Positions 9,937-19,358 of a DNA stretch of 64,000 nucleotides are shown here, piece after piece. The DNA is from Bordetella genomosp. 13. GTDB lineage: Bacteria; Pseudomonadota; Gammaproteobacteria; Burkholderiales; Burkholderiaceae_B. The translations under genes and the position numbers were made by a program. The stretch is taken from assembly GCF_002119665.1 (NCBI RefSeq), contig NZ_CP021111.1, positions 3,286,001 to 3,350,000 on the forward strand. Direction: 5' to 3'. How positions within the stretch are numbered: the stretch's first letter is position 1; each line of letters opens with the position of its first letter. The notes beneath the pieces are model-generated. The model was not told where the DNA came from. It saw only the letters and a list, made by a program, of their open reading frames with translations, and did no database searches.

Positions 9937-11682
9937 TCAGTGAATCTCGGGTTCGCCGGCCGGCTGCTGCGACCCGCGGGTCTGCAGGAAATCGAAATCG
10001 CAGCCGGTGTCGGCCTGCCCCACGTGCTTCAGGTACAGCACCCCGAAGCCTCGTTCGAAGCGCGGCGGCGATGGCTGCCAGGCGGCACGGCGCGCCGCCA
10101 TCTCTTCGTCGGAGATGAGCAGATCGAGGCGGCGCGCCGGCACGTCCAGGGCGATGCGGTCGCCCGAACGCACCAGCGCCAGCGGGCCGCCCACATACGA
10201 TTCGGGCGCCACATGCAGCACACAGGCCCCGTAGCTCGTGCCGCTCATGCGCGCATCCGAGATCCGCACCATGTCGCGCACGCCCTGCTTCAACAGCTTC
10301 TGCGGGATCGGCAGCTGGCCCCATTCCGGCATGCCCGGCGCGCCCTGCGGTCCCGCGTTCTGCAACACGATCACGCTGTCGGCGTCGATGTCCAGATCCG
10401 CGTCGTCGATACGCGCGGCCATGTCGTTGTAGTCGTGGAACACCACCGCGCGGCCCGTATGCCGCTGCAGCCGCGCCTCCATGGCGGGCGGCTTGATCAC
10501 CGCGCCGTCCGGCGCCAGGTTGCCGCGCAGCACGGCCAGCCCGTCGCGTTCGACCAGCGCCTGTTCGCGCGATCGGATCACGTCGTCGTTGAAGACCCGC
10601 GCGCCCGCGATGTTCTCGCCCAGCGTGCGTCCGTCCACGGTTTGCTGCGAGGCATCGAGCAGGTCGCCCATCTGCGCCAGCAGCGCGCGCAGGCCGCCCG
10701 CGTAGTAGAAGTCTTCCATCAGGTACTTGCCGGCCGGCCGCAGGTTGGCCAGCACCGGCGTCGTGCGCGCCAGGCGATCGAAGCGTTCCAGGTCCAGCGC
10801 GTGGCCCGCGCGACGCGCCATGGCGATCAGGTGCACCACGGCATTGGTCGAGCCCGACAACGCCAGCACCGTGCGCACCGCATTGTCGAACGAGGCGGCG
10901 GTCAGGAAGTCGCTGGGCTTCAGGTCTTCCCAGACCATGTCGACGATGCGCTTGCCGGACAGGCTCGCCATCTGCGCATGGCGCGAGTCGGGCGCGGGAA
11001 TCGACGAATAGCCCGACAGGCACAGCCCCAGCGCCTCGACGGCGGCCGTCATGGTCGAGGCCGTGCCCATCGTCATGCAGTGCCCGGGCGAGCGCGCGAT
11101 GCCGTCCTCCACGCCCTGCCAGTCGGCCTCGGTAATGTTGCCTGCGCGCAGTTCGGCCCAGTACTTCCACGTGTCGGAGCCCGAGCCCAGCGTGTTGCCG
11201 TTCCAGTTGCCGCGCAGCATGGGGCCGGCCGGCACGAACAGCGTCGGCAGGTCCATGGACAGCGCGCCCATGATCAGCGCGGGCGTGGTCTTGTCACAGC
11301 CGCCCATCAGCACGCAGCCGTCAGCGGGATAAGAGCGCAGCAGCTCTTCGGTCTCCATGGCCAGCAGATTGCGATACAGCATCGTGGTGGGCTTCTGGAA
11401 GGGCTCGGACAGGCTCATGGCCGGCATCTCCACCGGGAAGCCGCCGGCCTGCCAGATGCCGCGCCTCACCTCCTCCACGCGCTGCTTGAAGTGGCTGTGG
11501 CAGGGATTGATGTCGCTCCAGGTGTTGATGATGGCGATCACCGGCTTGCCGGCGTAGTCGGAACGGTGATAGCCCATCTGCGCCGTGCGCGAGCGATGGC
11601 CGAAGGCGCGCAGGTCCTGCACGCCGTACCAGCGGTGGCTGCGCAGTTCCTCGGGCAGTTTGCGTTTGCGGGAAGTGGTCAT
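9937..11682 (-). CDS. IlvD/Edd family dehydratase, sugar-acid type
   Basis: Iron-sulfur dehydratase of 581 residues. It removes water from a sugar acid to give a 2-keto-3-deoxy acid, as L-arabonate or gluconate dehydratases do. Cluster-ligand cysteines are visible in NPCHSHFK (near residue 61), [10 protein letters not shown] (near 130) and GHCMTMGTA (near 200). [14 protein letters not shown] near the C-terminus is typical of the sugar-acid branch rather than of dihydroxyacid dehydratase of valine synthesis. It precedes the HpaI-type aldolase, which would take its product. The ATG at 11680-11682 gives an N-terminus ([14 protein letters not shown]) typical of arabonate-dehydratase-like proteins. 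Confidence 0.9.
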   Translation of the reverse strand: MTTSRKRKLPEELRSHRWYGVQDLRAFGHRSRTAQMGYHRSDYAGKPVIAIINTWSDINPCHSHFKQRVEEVRRGIWQAGGFPVEMPAMSLSEPFQKPTTMLYRNLLAMETEELLRSYPADGCVLMGGCDKTTPALIMGALSMDLPTLFVPAGPMLRGNWNGNTLGSGSDTWKYWAELRAGNITEADWQGVEDGIARSPGHCMTMGTASTMTAAVEALGLCLSGYSSIPAPDSRHAQMASLSGKRIVDMVWEDLKPSDFLTAASFDNAVRTVLALSGSTNAVVHLIAMARRAGHALDLERFDRLARTTPVLANLRPAGKYLMEDFYYAGGLRALLAQMGDLLDASQQTVDGRTLGENIAGARVFNDDVIRSREQALVERDGLAVLRGNLAPDGAVIKPPAMEARLQRHTGRAVVFHDYNDMAARIDDADLDIDADSVIVLQNAGPQGAPGMPEWGQLPIPQKLLKQGVRDMVRISDARMSGTSYGACVLHVAPESYVGGPLALVRSGDRIALDVPARRLDLLISDEEMAARRAAWQPSPPRFERGFGVLYLKHVGQADTGCDFDFLQTRGSQQPAGEPEIH

Positions 11683-11750
11683 GTCTCGTTGTCCTTGTAT
11701 GGCGTGTGGGGCCGGCGCGCGGCTTCGCGACGGAGCGCGGCGTATGGGGC

Positions 11751-12863
11751 TCAGCCCTGCGACAGCAGATAGGGTACGCCGCAGCGCTCGCACAGCGGCC
11801 GCAGGCGCGCGGCCAGCGCCTCGGGAATGGGCACGCCGTCGCGCAGCCTGCGCTGGCGTTCCGCGGCCTCGGGATCGCCCGGCACCAGCACGGGTTGGGA
11901 CGCATCGGCGGGCGGGGTCTCGTGCATGGTGTCGATCAGCTCGTCCATGTCTTGCGCGAAGCTGCCCGCCTCGCGGAACGCCGACGGATCCAGCGCCAGG
12001 AAGAAGTGGCCGATGTCGTCCGGGTCGCCCGGCTTGCGGCGCCGCGCATGGCGCGCCGCAAGCGCGCTGCCGCCCAGCGTGCCGCCCAGCACCTGCGCCA
12101 GCAGGGCCAGCCCGTAGCCCTTGTGGCTGCTCATGGCCGGCGTGCCGCCCAACGGCGTCAGGCCGCCCTCGGCATGCTGGAAGATGTAGCGCATGGCCTC
12201 GGCCGGATCGGTGACGCTGGCGCCCGCGCCGTTCACGGCCCAGCCGGGCGGCAGGGCCTTGCCATGGAAGTCGTACACCTTGACCTTGTTGGCGGCCACG
12301 GTGGTGGTGGCCATGTCGAGCACCAGCGGCTCGTTGCGTTCGGCCGGCGCGCCGAAGGCGATGGGGTTGGTGCCCAACACGGGCATGGCGCCGTGCGTGG
12401 GCACCAGTATCAGCGTGGTGGCGCTGCTGGTGACCAGCCCCACCAGGCCGCGCCGCACCGCCAGGCGCGCATACACGCCCGCCGCGCCGAAGTGATGCGA
12501 ATTGCGCACCGCCACCGCGCCCACGCCATGCGCCAGCGCCTTGTCCACGGCCAGCTCCATGGCCTGCGCCGACACCGGATGGCCCAGTCCGCCGCAACCG
12601 TCCAGCAGCGCGCTGGCGGTGCCGTCGCGGGCCAGCCGCGGCCTGGCGTCGATGCGCAGCGTGCCCGCGCGCAGCCGGTCCTCATAGCTCGGCAGCATGG
12701 AAATGCCGTGCGAATCCACCCCCAGCAGATCGGTCTCGGCCATCAGGCCGGCGGCCGTATCGGCCAGGTCCCGCGGCATGCCCCATGCCGTCAGCACCAT
12801 CAGTATCTGTTCTCGCACCGCCTCGATGCGCACGCACGCCGTCGTTGCCGGATCGCCTGCCAC
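11751..12863 (-). CDS. Ldh/malate-dehydrogenase-type (Ldh_2 family) oxidoreductase
   Basis: NAD(P)H-dependent 2-hydroxyacid oxidoreductase of the Ldh_2 family, which includes ureidoglycolate, sulfolactate and 2,3-diketogulonate reductases. [14 protein letters not shown], the [12 protein letters not shown] motif and [10 protein letters not shown] are visible in order. I chose GTG at 12861-12863 because GGGAG lies seven bases upstream. An in-frame GTG at 12914 would add 17 low-complexity residues. The family average of about 350 residues favours the shorter form (370 aa). It lies mid-operon between the regulator and the dehydratase and probably reduces or oxidises a pathway intermediate. Confidence 0.87.
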   Translation of the reverse strand: MAGDPATTACVRIEAVREQILMVLTAWGMPRDLADTAAGLMAETDLLGVDSHGISMLPSYEDRLRAGTLRIDARPRLARDGTASALLDGCGGLGHPVSAQAMELAVDKALAHGVGAVAVRNSHHFGAAGVYARLAVRRGLVGLVTSSATTLILVPTHGAMPVLGTNPIAFGAPAERNEPLVLDMATTTVAANKVKVYDFHGKALPPGWAVNGAGASVTDPAEAMRYIFQHAEGGLTPLGGTPAMSSHKGYGLALLAQVLGGTLGGSALAARHARRRKPGDPDDIGHFFLALDPSAFREAGSFAQDMDELIDTMHETPPADASQPVLVPGDPEAAERQRRLRDGVPIPEALAARLRPLCERCGVPYLLSQG

Positions 12864-12949
12864 TGCCTGTCTCCCATGCGGGTCGCCGCCCGCGTGCTCG
12901 TGTTCTTCCGCCACGCCGCGGCACGGCCGCGCGGCGGTACCTCGCTCTG

Positions 12950-13717
12950 CTAATCGTCGCGCTCGCGGTCCACCAGCCGGTGCAGCGCCTGTCCCAGGTG
13001 GAACTGCATGGTCACCTTGGCGCGCTCGGAGTCCTGCTCGCGGATCGCGTCCAGAATGGCCGCGTGCTCGTCCGCCACGCGCTGCGCGCGCTGGCGCGAG
13101 CCGGTGCGCGTCAGGTTCAGCGTCAGGCGCATGAAGCCGCTGATGGATTCGTGGATGCTCTCCAGCACCCCCAGGAAGTAATCGTTGCCGCTGGCCTCGG
13201 CGATGGCGGCATGAAAAGCCAGGTCCGCCGAGGCCGACACGCGGCCGCTCTGCAAGGCGTCGATGAAGGCATTGTGCGCCTGCACGATGCGGCGCAGCTG
13301 GTCGTCGGTGCGGCGCAGCGCGGCCAGGCGGGCGGCGTCGGCCTCCAGCGCCAGCCGCACCTCCTGCGCGCGCAGATAGGCAGCCACGTTCTGCACGCCA
13401 TCGAAGGTCTTCAGGCGCGGCGCCGGCTGGTGGCTGACGAAGGTGCCCAGGCCTTGGTGCGCCATGACCAGCCCGTCGGCGCGCAGCCGCAGCAGGGCCT
13501 CGCGCACCACCGGACGCGACACGCCATACATCTCGCAGATTTCGTGTTCCGAGGGCAGCTTGTCGCCCACATTGAGGCGGCCTTCGACGATCTGGTCGAA
13601 TATCTGGCCATACAGCTGGTCGGCCAGCCGCACCCGCTGGCCCCGTTCCAGCGCGCGCACGGCCTCGTCGCGGCCCCGCTCGGTGGGCATGGCTATCGGG
13701 GCTTTTCTGGGGGGCAC
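12950..13717 (-). CDS. GntR family transcriptional regulator, FCD (FadR) subfamily
   Basis: A 255-residue DNA-binding regulator. The winged helix (about residues 28-95) includes IVEGRLNVGDKLPSEHEI and the recognition region GVSRPVVREALLRLRADGL. The C-terminal all-helical FCD domain, with DLAFHAAIAEASGN and later DEHAAILDAI, binds a small organic acid at a metal site. GTG at 13715-13717 with AAGGAAG upstream is the chosen start. Its place inside the catabolic arm suggests it controls this regulon; the palindromes at 16028-16074 are plausible operators. FCD regulators usually repress until the substrate or an intermediate binds. Confidence 0.9.
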   Translation of the reverse strand: MPPRKAPIAMPTERGRDEAVRALERGQRVRLADQLYGQIFDQIVEGRLNVGDKLPSEHEICEMYGVSRPVVREALLRLRADGLVMAHQGLGTFVSHQPAPRLKTFDGVQNVAAYLRAQEVRLALEADAARLAALRRTDDQLRRIVQAHNAFIDALQSGRVSASADLAFHAAIAEASGNDYFLGVLESIHESISGFMRLTLNLTRTGSRQRAQRVADEHAAILDAIREQDSERAKVTMQFHLGQALHRLVDRERDD

Positions 13718-13785
13718 CTGTCTTCCTTATGCAGCATGGCGGCGTGTGGCGGGGCTATGGTAGCCCGTTCGCCGCCGCACCGCCC

Positions 13786-14862
13786 TCATCCGCCCGCCAC
13801 GCCTTGCGTGTTGACGTATACCGCATACACCGAGCGGCTGGCCGCCATGAACAGCCGGTTGCGCTGCGGACCGCCGAAGCACAGGTTGGCGCAGCGCTCG
13901 GGCAGCTTGATGTGGCCCAGCAGCTTGCCTTGCGGCGACACCGCCATCACCCCGTCCTTGCCCTCGCCCATGCCCCAGCCGCACCACAGGTTGCCGTCCA
14001 CGTCGCACCGCATGCCGTCGATGGTGGCGTCGACGGCCTCGAGGAATACGTTGCGGTTGCCCAGCCGCGTGCCGCCGTCCAGCACGTCGTAGACGTGGAT
14101 CAGGCGATGCGGCGTGGCGCGCCCCTCGACCACGTACAGCTTGCTTTCGTCGGGAGAGAAGCACAGGCCGTTGGGGCCTTTGAGGTCGGTGATGACGGCG
14201 GTGGCGGCGCCGGTCTTGCCGTCGATGCGGTACACCGACTGCGGCAGCTCGGACTGCGCCGCGCGCCCCTCGTAATTGCCGCCGATGCCGAAGGGCGGAT
14301 CCGTGAACCACACCGACCCGTCCGAGCGGCACACGATGTCGTTCGGCGAGTTCAGGCGCTTGCCCTCATAGCGATCCAGCAGCACGGTGATGGACCCGTC
14401 GTATTCCGTGCGCGTGACGCGCCGCGTGAGATGCTCGCACGTCAGCAGCCGCCCCTGGCGGTCGCGCGTGTTGCCGTTGGAATAGTTCGACGGCCGGCGG
14501 AACGCGCTCACCTGCCCGGTTTCCTCGTCCCACTTCATGATGCGATCGGCCGCCACGTCGCTCCACAGCAGATAGCGTCCATCGCCGAACCACACCGGAC
14601 CTTCGCACCATCGCATGCCCGTGGCGAGCTGCTCGACCGCGGCATTGAACAGCCGATACTTGTCGAAGGCCGGGTCCAGCGACACGATGGCCGGGTCGGG
14701 ATAGCGCTGCGCGGGCTGCCAGGCGTGCGCCATGCCAGGCAACAGCGCCGCGGCGCCCGCGGCGCGCAACACCGTGCGCCGCCCCGCGCTGACGTTGTGT
14801 TTCATGGACCTCGATGTTGCGTGCACCGGCAAGTCGCCGGACGGCCGATCTGCTTCATGCAT
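13786..14862 (-). CDS. SMP-30/gluconolactonase family lactonase, probably exported by Tat
   Basis: Six-bladed beta-propeller hydrolase that opens sugar lactones to the free acid. Family motifs are CEGPVWFGDGRYLLWSD, the metal-binding NSPNDIV near the middle, VWFTDPPFGI and GPNGLCFSPDE. The N-terminus has AGRRTVLRAAGAAALLPGMAHA-like residues, a twin-arginine signal. The ATG at 14862 is preferred because GAGGAG sits six bases upstream; the internal ATG at 14805 (MKHNVSAGRR) would give a more usual signal length. Its product would feed the dehydratase of the same operon. Export suggests the lactone is opened in the periplasm. Confidence 0.88.
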   Translation of the reverse strand: MHEADRPSGDLPVHATSRSMKHNVSAGRRTVLRAAGAAALLPGMAHAWQPAQRYPDPAIVSLDPAFDKYRLFNAAVEQLATGMRWCEGPVWFGDGRYLLWSDVAADRIMKWDEETGQVSAFRRPSNYSNGNTRDRQGRLLTCEHLTRRVTRTEYDGSITVLLDRYEGKRLNSPNDIVCRSDGSVWFTDPPFGIGGNYEGRAAQSELPQSVYRIDGKTGAATAVITDLKGPNGLCFSPDESKLYVVEGRATPHRLIHVYDVLDGGTRLGNRNVFLEAVDATIDGMRCDVDGNLWCGWGMGEGKDGVMAVSPQGKLLGHIKLPERCANLCFGGPQRNRLFMAASRSVYAVYVNTQGVAGG

Positions 14863-14989
14863 GCGTGTCTCCTCGTTCGAAGCGGCGGCGTCGTCGCGCC
14901 GTTGCAGGGGTCGCGGCATGACCCGCGATGAGTCATGAGCGGCCCGGCGCGCGGAACCGCTCGGCGGGCCGGTTCATTCGCGCATTGGC

Positions 14990-15919
14990 TCAGGCCGGCG
15001 CCACGCCGCGGTCCCATTCGAGCAGGGCCCGGGCAACCGGCGCGACACGCTGGCGCTCGGACTCGGACAGACCGGTCAGCAGGGGCAGCATCGGCCCCAT
15101 GTCTGCCACGCCGGAGAGCGTCACGGCGTCGTGCAGCACGCGGATGGGACTGATGCCATCGCGGCAATCCTCCAGCGGCAGATAGGCCTGGCGGACCTGT
15201 TCGGCTTCCTCGTAATGGCCGTCGCGCAGCAGACCGAGCAGGCGCATCGAGCCGCGCGGCGCCACGCAGACGGAACCGGACGTGAAACTCTGCAGTCCGA
15301 AACCCCGCATGTGTTCGATGGCCGGACGTTCGCCGATGCCGCTGACGATCCAGCGCGAATCGACCGCCTCGCGCAGCGCCGACAGGTAGGGATCGTCCGC
15401 CGGATCGTCACGCACCACCGCGTACTTCAGCGCGGCGATGCGCCCTTCTTCGATCAGGCGCGCCACCGTCGCAGGCGCCAGATAGTCGGCGCTCTTGATG
15501 TAGACCACTGCCGGCTTGCCCAGCGCATCGCTGAAGCGACGCACGCCGTCGGCCAGGCCGGCGTCGGTGTACGGGAACGACATCGGCAGCAGCATGGCCG
15601 TGGGAAATTCGCGCGTGCGCAGGATCGCGGCCTGGTCCATCAGCTTGCCGAAATCGGGCCCCGCGGAAGGCAGCACCCAGGTGTCCGCGCCGGCCGCCTC
15701 GGCCAGGAAATCCACCAGCCGGGCGTACTCGCTGACGCCCACGTTGTAGAAGTTCGCGTTGCCGCCGTACATGACGCTGCGTACGCCGCCATCTTCGAGA
15801 TGGCGCAGCAGCGCGCGATTGGCCGCCTCGTTCAGCGACAGGTCGGCGCTGCGCGCCAGCGGCGGCACCGCGATGACGGAGCGCCGCAGGTCTGCGGCGG
15901 TGACCGGGGTGGTTTTCAT
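14990..15919 (-). CDS. DapA/N-acetylneuraminate lyase superfamily protein
   Basis: A 309-residue class I aldolase/dehydratase-fold protein of the dihydrodipicolinate synthase superfamily. Recognisable parts are the N-terminal barrel start VIAVPPLARS, the phosphate-loop region replaced by MYGGNANFYNV, and a candidate Schiff-base lysine in AALKYAVVRD (about residue 165) after VVYIKSADYLAP. It is first in the leftward arm and may be a 2-keto-3-deoxy acid lyase or 5-keto-4-deoxyglucarate-type dehydratase; biosynthetic DapA is excluded by context and by the variant loop. The ATG at 15917-15919 follows AGGAG by about 12 bases. Confidence 0.82.
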   Translation of the reverse strand: MKTTPVTAADLRRSVIAVPPLARSADLSLNEAANRALLRHLEDGGVRSVMYGGNANFYNVGVSEYARLVDFLAEAAGADTWVLPSAGPDFGKLMDQAAILRTREFPTAMLLPMSFPYTDAGLADGVRRFSDALGKPAVVYIKSADYLAPATVARLIEEGRIAALKYAVVRDDPADDPYLSALREAVDSRWIVSGIGERPAIEHMRGFGLQSFTSGSVCVAPRGSMRLLGLLRDGHYEEAEQVRQAYLPLEDCRDGISPIRVLHDAVTLSGVADMGPMLPLLTGLSESERQRVAPVARALLEWDRGVAPA

Positions 15920-16027
15920 GGAGAGGCAGGCTCCTGGAAAGCGCGGAGGAAAGACCCACGGCACCGCGCACAGGACGCGGCCCGACAGCCGACACGGCCC
16001 GTTGTCTGATGACTGGCTCGGCAGCCG

Positions 16028-16048
16028 TTTACTTGATTGACAAGTAAA
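16028..16048. promoter_or_regulatory. Candidate GntR operator 1 (perfect inverted repeat)
   Basis: TTTACTTG-N5-CAAGTAAA is a perfect 8-bp inverted repeat. It overlaps the TTGACA -35 box (16037-16042) of the Bug operon promoter, as expected for a repressor site. Assignment to the GntR/FCD regulator at 12950-13717 is inference. Confidence 0.6.
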
Positions 16049-16065
16049 AACTCTATACCTATATT
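16037..16065 (+). promoter_or_regulatory. Sigma70 promoter of the Bug-Bug-dehydrogenase arm
   Basis: TTGACA at 16037-16042 and TATATT at 16060-16065 are separated by the ideal 17 bp. It would start transcription near 16072, about 115 nt before the first Bug gene. Confidence 0.75.
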
Positions 16066-16074
16066 GTCTTACAA
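16064..16074. promoter_or_regulatory. Candidate GntR operator 2
   Basis: TTGT-CTT-ACAA is an 11-bp palindrome overlapping the -10 box and likely transcription start. It shares the core TTG-N5-CAA with operator 1 and fits the TTGT-N3-ACAA type seen for several FCD regulators. Confidence 0.5.
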
Positions 16075-16186
16075 GCAAGCATACGCAAGGCCTACGCCAC
16101 TCCGCCGCCGGCACGCGGGATATGCCGGCGCGGCCAGCAGTTCGACGATAGATGCGCGGTCACGCGCACACCCAGGAGACGAATCC

Positions 16187-17191
16187 ATGCTTGTCGTACC
16201 TCTACGCCTGCGCGCCGCCTGCGCCGCCCTGGTGGCGGGCGCCTGCCTGACCATGCCCGCTCACGCCCAGAACGCCCAGGGCTACCCCGATCGCGAGGTC
16301 CGCATCCTCGTGCCCTTTCCGGCCGGCGGCACCACCGACATCGCCGCGCGCGTGGTGGCGGCCGAACTCGGCAAGGCCTGGAACAAGCCGGTCGTGGTCG
16401 ACAACAAGGCCGGCGCGGGCGGCAACGTGGGCACGGGCGAAGCCGCCCGCGCCAAGCCTGACGGCTACACCCTGCTGATGGGCACCGTCAGCACGCATGC
16501 CATCAATCAATCCGTGTACGCCCAGCTGCCGTACGACCCGGTGAAAGACTTCGACCCGGTCACTCTCGTGATACCGGTGCCCAACATCCTCGAACTGAAT
16601 CCTGCCTTCGCCGACCGGAACAACATCCGCAGCGTGTCCGACCTGGTGGCGTTCCTGAAAGCGAACCCGGGCAAGGTCAACATGGCGTCCACCGGCAACG
16701 GCACCTCCACGCATCTGTCGGGCGAGCTGTTCCAGGCGATGACGGGCACGCGGATGACGCACGTTCCCTACAAGGGCAGCAGCCCTGCGCTGACCGACGT
16801 GATGGCCGGTTCGGCCGACCTGATCTTCGACAACCTGCCCTCGTCCATGGGCTTCCTGAAGGCGGGCAAGCTGCGGCCGCTGGCGGTCACCACCGCCAAG
16901 CGCTCGCCCGCGCTGCCCGACGTGCCCACCATGGCCGAGGCCGGCATCGCGGGCTACGAGGCGTCCAGCTGGTTCGGCCTGTTGGCGCCGGCGGGCACGC
17001 CGCCCGCCATCATCGACAAGGTGCAGCGCGACGTGGCGCGCGCGCTGCAGCAGGAGGATGTGAAACGTCAGCTGCAGGCCCAGGGCGCCGAGCCCTCGGG
17101 CATCACGCCCGCCGCCTTCAAGGCCTTCATGGCGCAGGAAACCGACAAGTGGGCCAAGGTGGTCCGGCAGTCGGGCGCCAAGGTGGACTGA
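16187..17191 (+). CDS. Bug/TctC family periplasmic binding protein (1)
   Basis: Tripartite-tricarboxylate-type extracytoplasmic solute receptor, 334 residues. A signal peptide ends near residue 27 (TMPAHA). Family motifs follow: [44 protein letters not shown] and the later [16 protein letters not shown]. Bug proteins bind small carboxylates; ligands here are probably the sugar acid or lactone handled by the divergent operon. AGGAG is 9 bases before the ATG at 16187. No TctA/TctB membrane partners are in the window, which is common for Bug proteins in Bordetella relatives. Confidence 0.92.
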   Translation: MLVVPLRLRAACAALVAGACLTMPAHAQNAQGYPDREVRILVPFPAGGTTDIAARVVAAELGKAWNKPVVVDNKAGAGGNVGTGEAARAKPDGYTLLMGTVSTHAINQSVYAQLPYDPVKDFDPVTLVIPVPNILELNPAFADRNNIRSVSDLVAFLKANPGKVNMASTGNGTSTHLSGELFQAMTGTRMTHVPYKGSSPALTDVMAGSADLIFDNLPSSMGFLKAGKLRPLAVTTAKRSPALPDVPTMAEAGIAGYEASSWFGLLAPAGTPPAIIDKVQRDVARALQQEDVKRQLQAQGAEPSGITPAAFKAFMAQETDKWAKVVRQSGAKVD

Positions 17192-17307
17192 AGGCGCCGG
17201 ACGCACACCAGACCCGGCTCGCGCAGCATGGCGGGCCTCAGAGGACGTCGTCGCGACGCGCGGCCGGCGGCGCCCGATACAACGACACACGCGCACCAGG
17301 AGACATC

Positions 17308-18279
17308 GTGTACAGACTGACCAGCGTCATCGCCATGGCCTGCGCCCTGCTCGGCGCGGCCGCCCCCACCCAGGCCCAGCAGTACCCCGACAAGCCGGTC
17401 ACGATGATCGTGCCCTTCGTGCCGGGCGGCTCGTCCGACATCACGGGACGCTCGGTCACGCCCGGCCTGGCCAAGCTCCTGGGCCAGACCTTCGTGGTCG
17501 AGAACAAGGCCGGCGCCAACAGCGCCATCGGCGCGCAGGCCCTGGCGCGCGCCACGCCGGATGGCTACACCATGATGGTGGGCTCGATCGGCACCTTCGC
17601 CATCAACGAGGCCCTGTACAAGTCGCTGCCGTACAACCCCAGCAAGGACTTCACGTACCTCACCCAGGCGGTGCGCAATCCCAACCTGCTGGTCGCGCCC
17701 GTGTCCTTCCCGGCCAGCACGGTGGCTGAACTGGTCGCCTACGCCAAGAAGAATCCGGACAAGGTGTCGTATGCCTCGTCGGGCACGGGCTCGTCCGACC
17801 ACCTGTCGGCCATCCTGTTCCGCCAGCGCACCAACACCACCGGCGTGGACGTGCCCTACAAGGGCGGCGCCGCCGCCATCGCGGACCTGATCGGCGGACA
17901 GGTCAACGTATCGTTCCAGAACCTGGGCGCGGTGCTGACGCACGTCAAGGCAGGCAAATTGAAGGCCCTGGCCGTCACGGGCGAATCGCGCGTGCCCGAC
18001 CTGCCCAACGTGCCGACCCTCGCCGAGGCCGGGATTCCCGATACCGTCGTGTACTCGTGGCAAGGCTTCGCCGTGCCCAAGGGCACGCCGGAACCCGTCG
18101 TGAAGAAGCTCTCCGATGCGCTGCGCACCACGCTGCGCGATCCGCAGGTCGAGAAGACGCTGCAGGGACTGGGCTTCGAGGTGGTCGCCAGCTCGCCCGA
18201 AGAGTTCGCGAAGTTCCAGCAGGCCGAAGTGAAGCGCTGGAAGGACGTCATTCAGAAGGCCGGCATCGAGCTGCAGTGA
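17308..18279 (+). CDS. Bug/TctC family periplasmic binding protein (2)
   Basis: Second solute receptor of the same arm, 323 residues, with a signal peptide ending near residue 23 (APTQA). It has VTMIVPFVPGGSSDITGR, VVENKAGANSAIGA, ARATPDGYTMM and VDVPYKGGAAAIADLI. The GTG at 17308 is preceded by AGGAG five bases upstream. It is clearly diverged from the upstream copy, so the two may recognise different ligands of one pathway, for example an acid and its lactone. That division of labour is inference. Confidence 0.92.
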   Translation: MYRLTSVIAMACALLGAAAPTQAQQYPDKPVTMIVPFVPGGSSDITGRSVTPGLAKLLGQTFVVENKAGANSAIGAQALARATPDGYTMMVGSIGTFAINEALYKSLPYNPSKDFTYLTQAVRNPNLLVAPVSFPASTVAELVAYAKKNPDKVSYASSGTGSSDHLSAILFRQRTNTTGVDVPYKGGAAAIADLIGGQVNVSFQNLGAVLTHVKAGKLKALAVTGESRVPDLPNVPTLAEAGIPDTVVYSWQGFAVPKGTPEPVVKKLSDALRTTLRDPQVEKTLQGLGFEVVASSPEEFAKFQQAEVKRWKDVIQKAGIELQ

Positions 18280-18287
18280 CGCTTCAG

Positions 18288-18318
18288 CCGCGGCCGGCGC
18301 GCACGCCGCCGGCCGCGG
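18288..18318. other. Strong GC-rich hairpin between Bug 2 and the dehydrogenase
   Basis: CCGCGGCCGGC pairs perfectly with GCCGGCCGCGG around a 9-base loop. There is no T-run on either strand, so it is not a standard terminator. It may tune expression between the two genes or protect the upstream mRNA. Confidence 0.5.
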
Positions 18319-18360
18319 AATCAAGTAGCATCTGTTTCGCCCTCACTCCACACCGCAACC

Positions 18361-19314
18361 ATGACCAAACCCCGCATTCTCCAAGTCGGATCGCTGGCCG
18401 GATCCCCCTCTGCCAACGCGCGCCTGGCCGATACGTACGACGTATTCGAACTATGGAAGCATGAAGACCGCGCACGCGCGCTGGCCGAGCATGCCCAGGA
18501 CATCACCGTGCTGGTCACTTCGGCCAACATGGGCGCCAACGCCGAACTCATCGACGCCCTGCCGTCCCTCAAGGCCATCTGCAGCTGGGGCGTGGGCTTC
18601 GAGACCATCGCGCTGGACGCGGCGCGCGAACGCGGCGTGCAGGTCAGCAACACCCCCGACGTGCTCACCGACTGCGTGGCCGACCTGGCCTGGGGCCTGA
18701 TGATCGCTGGTGCCCGGCGCATGAGCCTGGGCGACCGCTTCGTACGCGAAGGCAAATGGGGCCAGGTGCACGGCAGCATCCCGCTGGGCACGCGCGTCAG
18801 CGGCAAGAAGCTCGGCATCATCGGGCTGGGCCGCATCGGCGAGGCCATCGCACGCCGCGGCCAGGGCTTCGACATGGAGGTGCGCTATCACAATCGCCGC
18901 CAGCGCGACGACGTGCCGTACGGTTACGAGGCCTCGCTGGTCGAACTGGCCCGCTGGTCCGACTTCCTGGTGGTCGCCACCGTGGGCGGCCCCGGCACGC
19001 GCCACCTGGTGGACCAGCAGGTCATCGAAGCGCTGGGTCCCAAGGGCCTGATCGTGAACATCGCGCGCGGCCCGGTCATCGACGAGGCGGCGCTGGTGGC
19101 GGCACTGCAGGCCGGCAAGCTGGGAGGCGCGGCGCTGGACGTGTTCGAACACGAACCCAAGGTGCCCGATGCCCTGAAGCAGCACGACGACACGGTGCTG
19201 CTGCCGCACATCGGCAGCGCCACCTATGAAACGCGTCTGGCGATGGAGAACCTGATGCTGGACAACGTGAAGGCGTATTTCGAGACCGGCAAGGTCATCA
19301 CGCCAGTGGAGTGA
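18361..19314 (+). CDS. D-isomer-specific 2-hydroxyacid dehydrogenase (glyoxylate/hydroxypyruvate reductase-like)
   Basis: NAD(P)-dependent reductase of 317 residues. The Rossmann motif GLGRIGEAIARRG (about 157-169), catalytic Arg in NIARGPVIDEAAL (near 235), Glu in DVFEHEP (near 264) and His in LLPHIGSAT (near 283) are all present. It lies third in the rightward arm and probably reduces the aldehyde or 2-keto product of the aldolase (glyoxylate, hydroxypyruvate or tartronate semialdehyde); this is inferred from context. Confidence 0.9.
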   Translation: MTKPRILQVGSLAGSPSANARLADTYDVFELWKHEDRARALAEHAQDITVLVTSANMGANAELIDALPSLKAICSWGVGFETIALDAARERGVQVSNTPDVLTDCVADLAWGLMIAGARRMSLGDRFVREGKWGQVHGSIPLGTRVSGKKLGIIGLGRIGEAIARRGQGFDMEVRYHNRRQRDDVPYGYEASLVELARWSDFLVVATVGGPGTRHLVDQQVIEALGPKGLIVNIARGPVIDEAALVAALQAGKLGGAALDVFEHEPKVPDALKQHDDTVLLPHIGSATYETRLAMENLMLDNVKAYFETGKVITPVE

Positions 19315-19358
19315 GCATGCGCGGGCGCACGGGCCGCAACGGCCTGCCGCCCGCGGCG

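Larger units (their letters stand above)
15920..16186. promoter_or_regulatory. Divergent control region of the sugar-acid regulon
   Basis: 267 bp between the DapA-like gene and the first Bug gene. It contains one near-perfect rightward promoter, two palindromes, and a weaker leftward promoter candidate: TTGCTT, 17 bp, TAGAGT read on the minus strand around 16050-16078. The AT-rich core at 16028-16080 contrasts with its GC-rich surroundings. Confidence 0.65.

Noticed and set aside
9937..12597. 886-codon minus-strand ORF
   Set aside because: Only the part from 11682 is real dehydratase; the upstream reading is out of frame with the Ldh gene.
18288..18318. Terminator after the second Bug gene
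   Set aside because: An 11-bp stem is present but no T-run follows on either strand.
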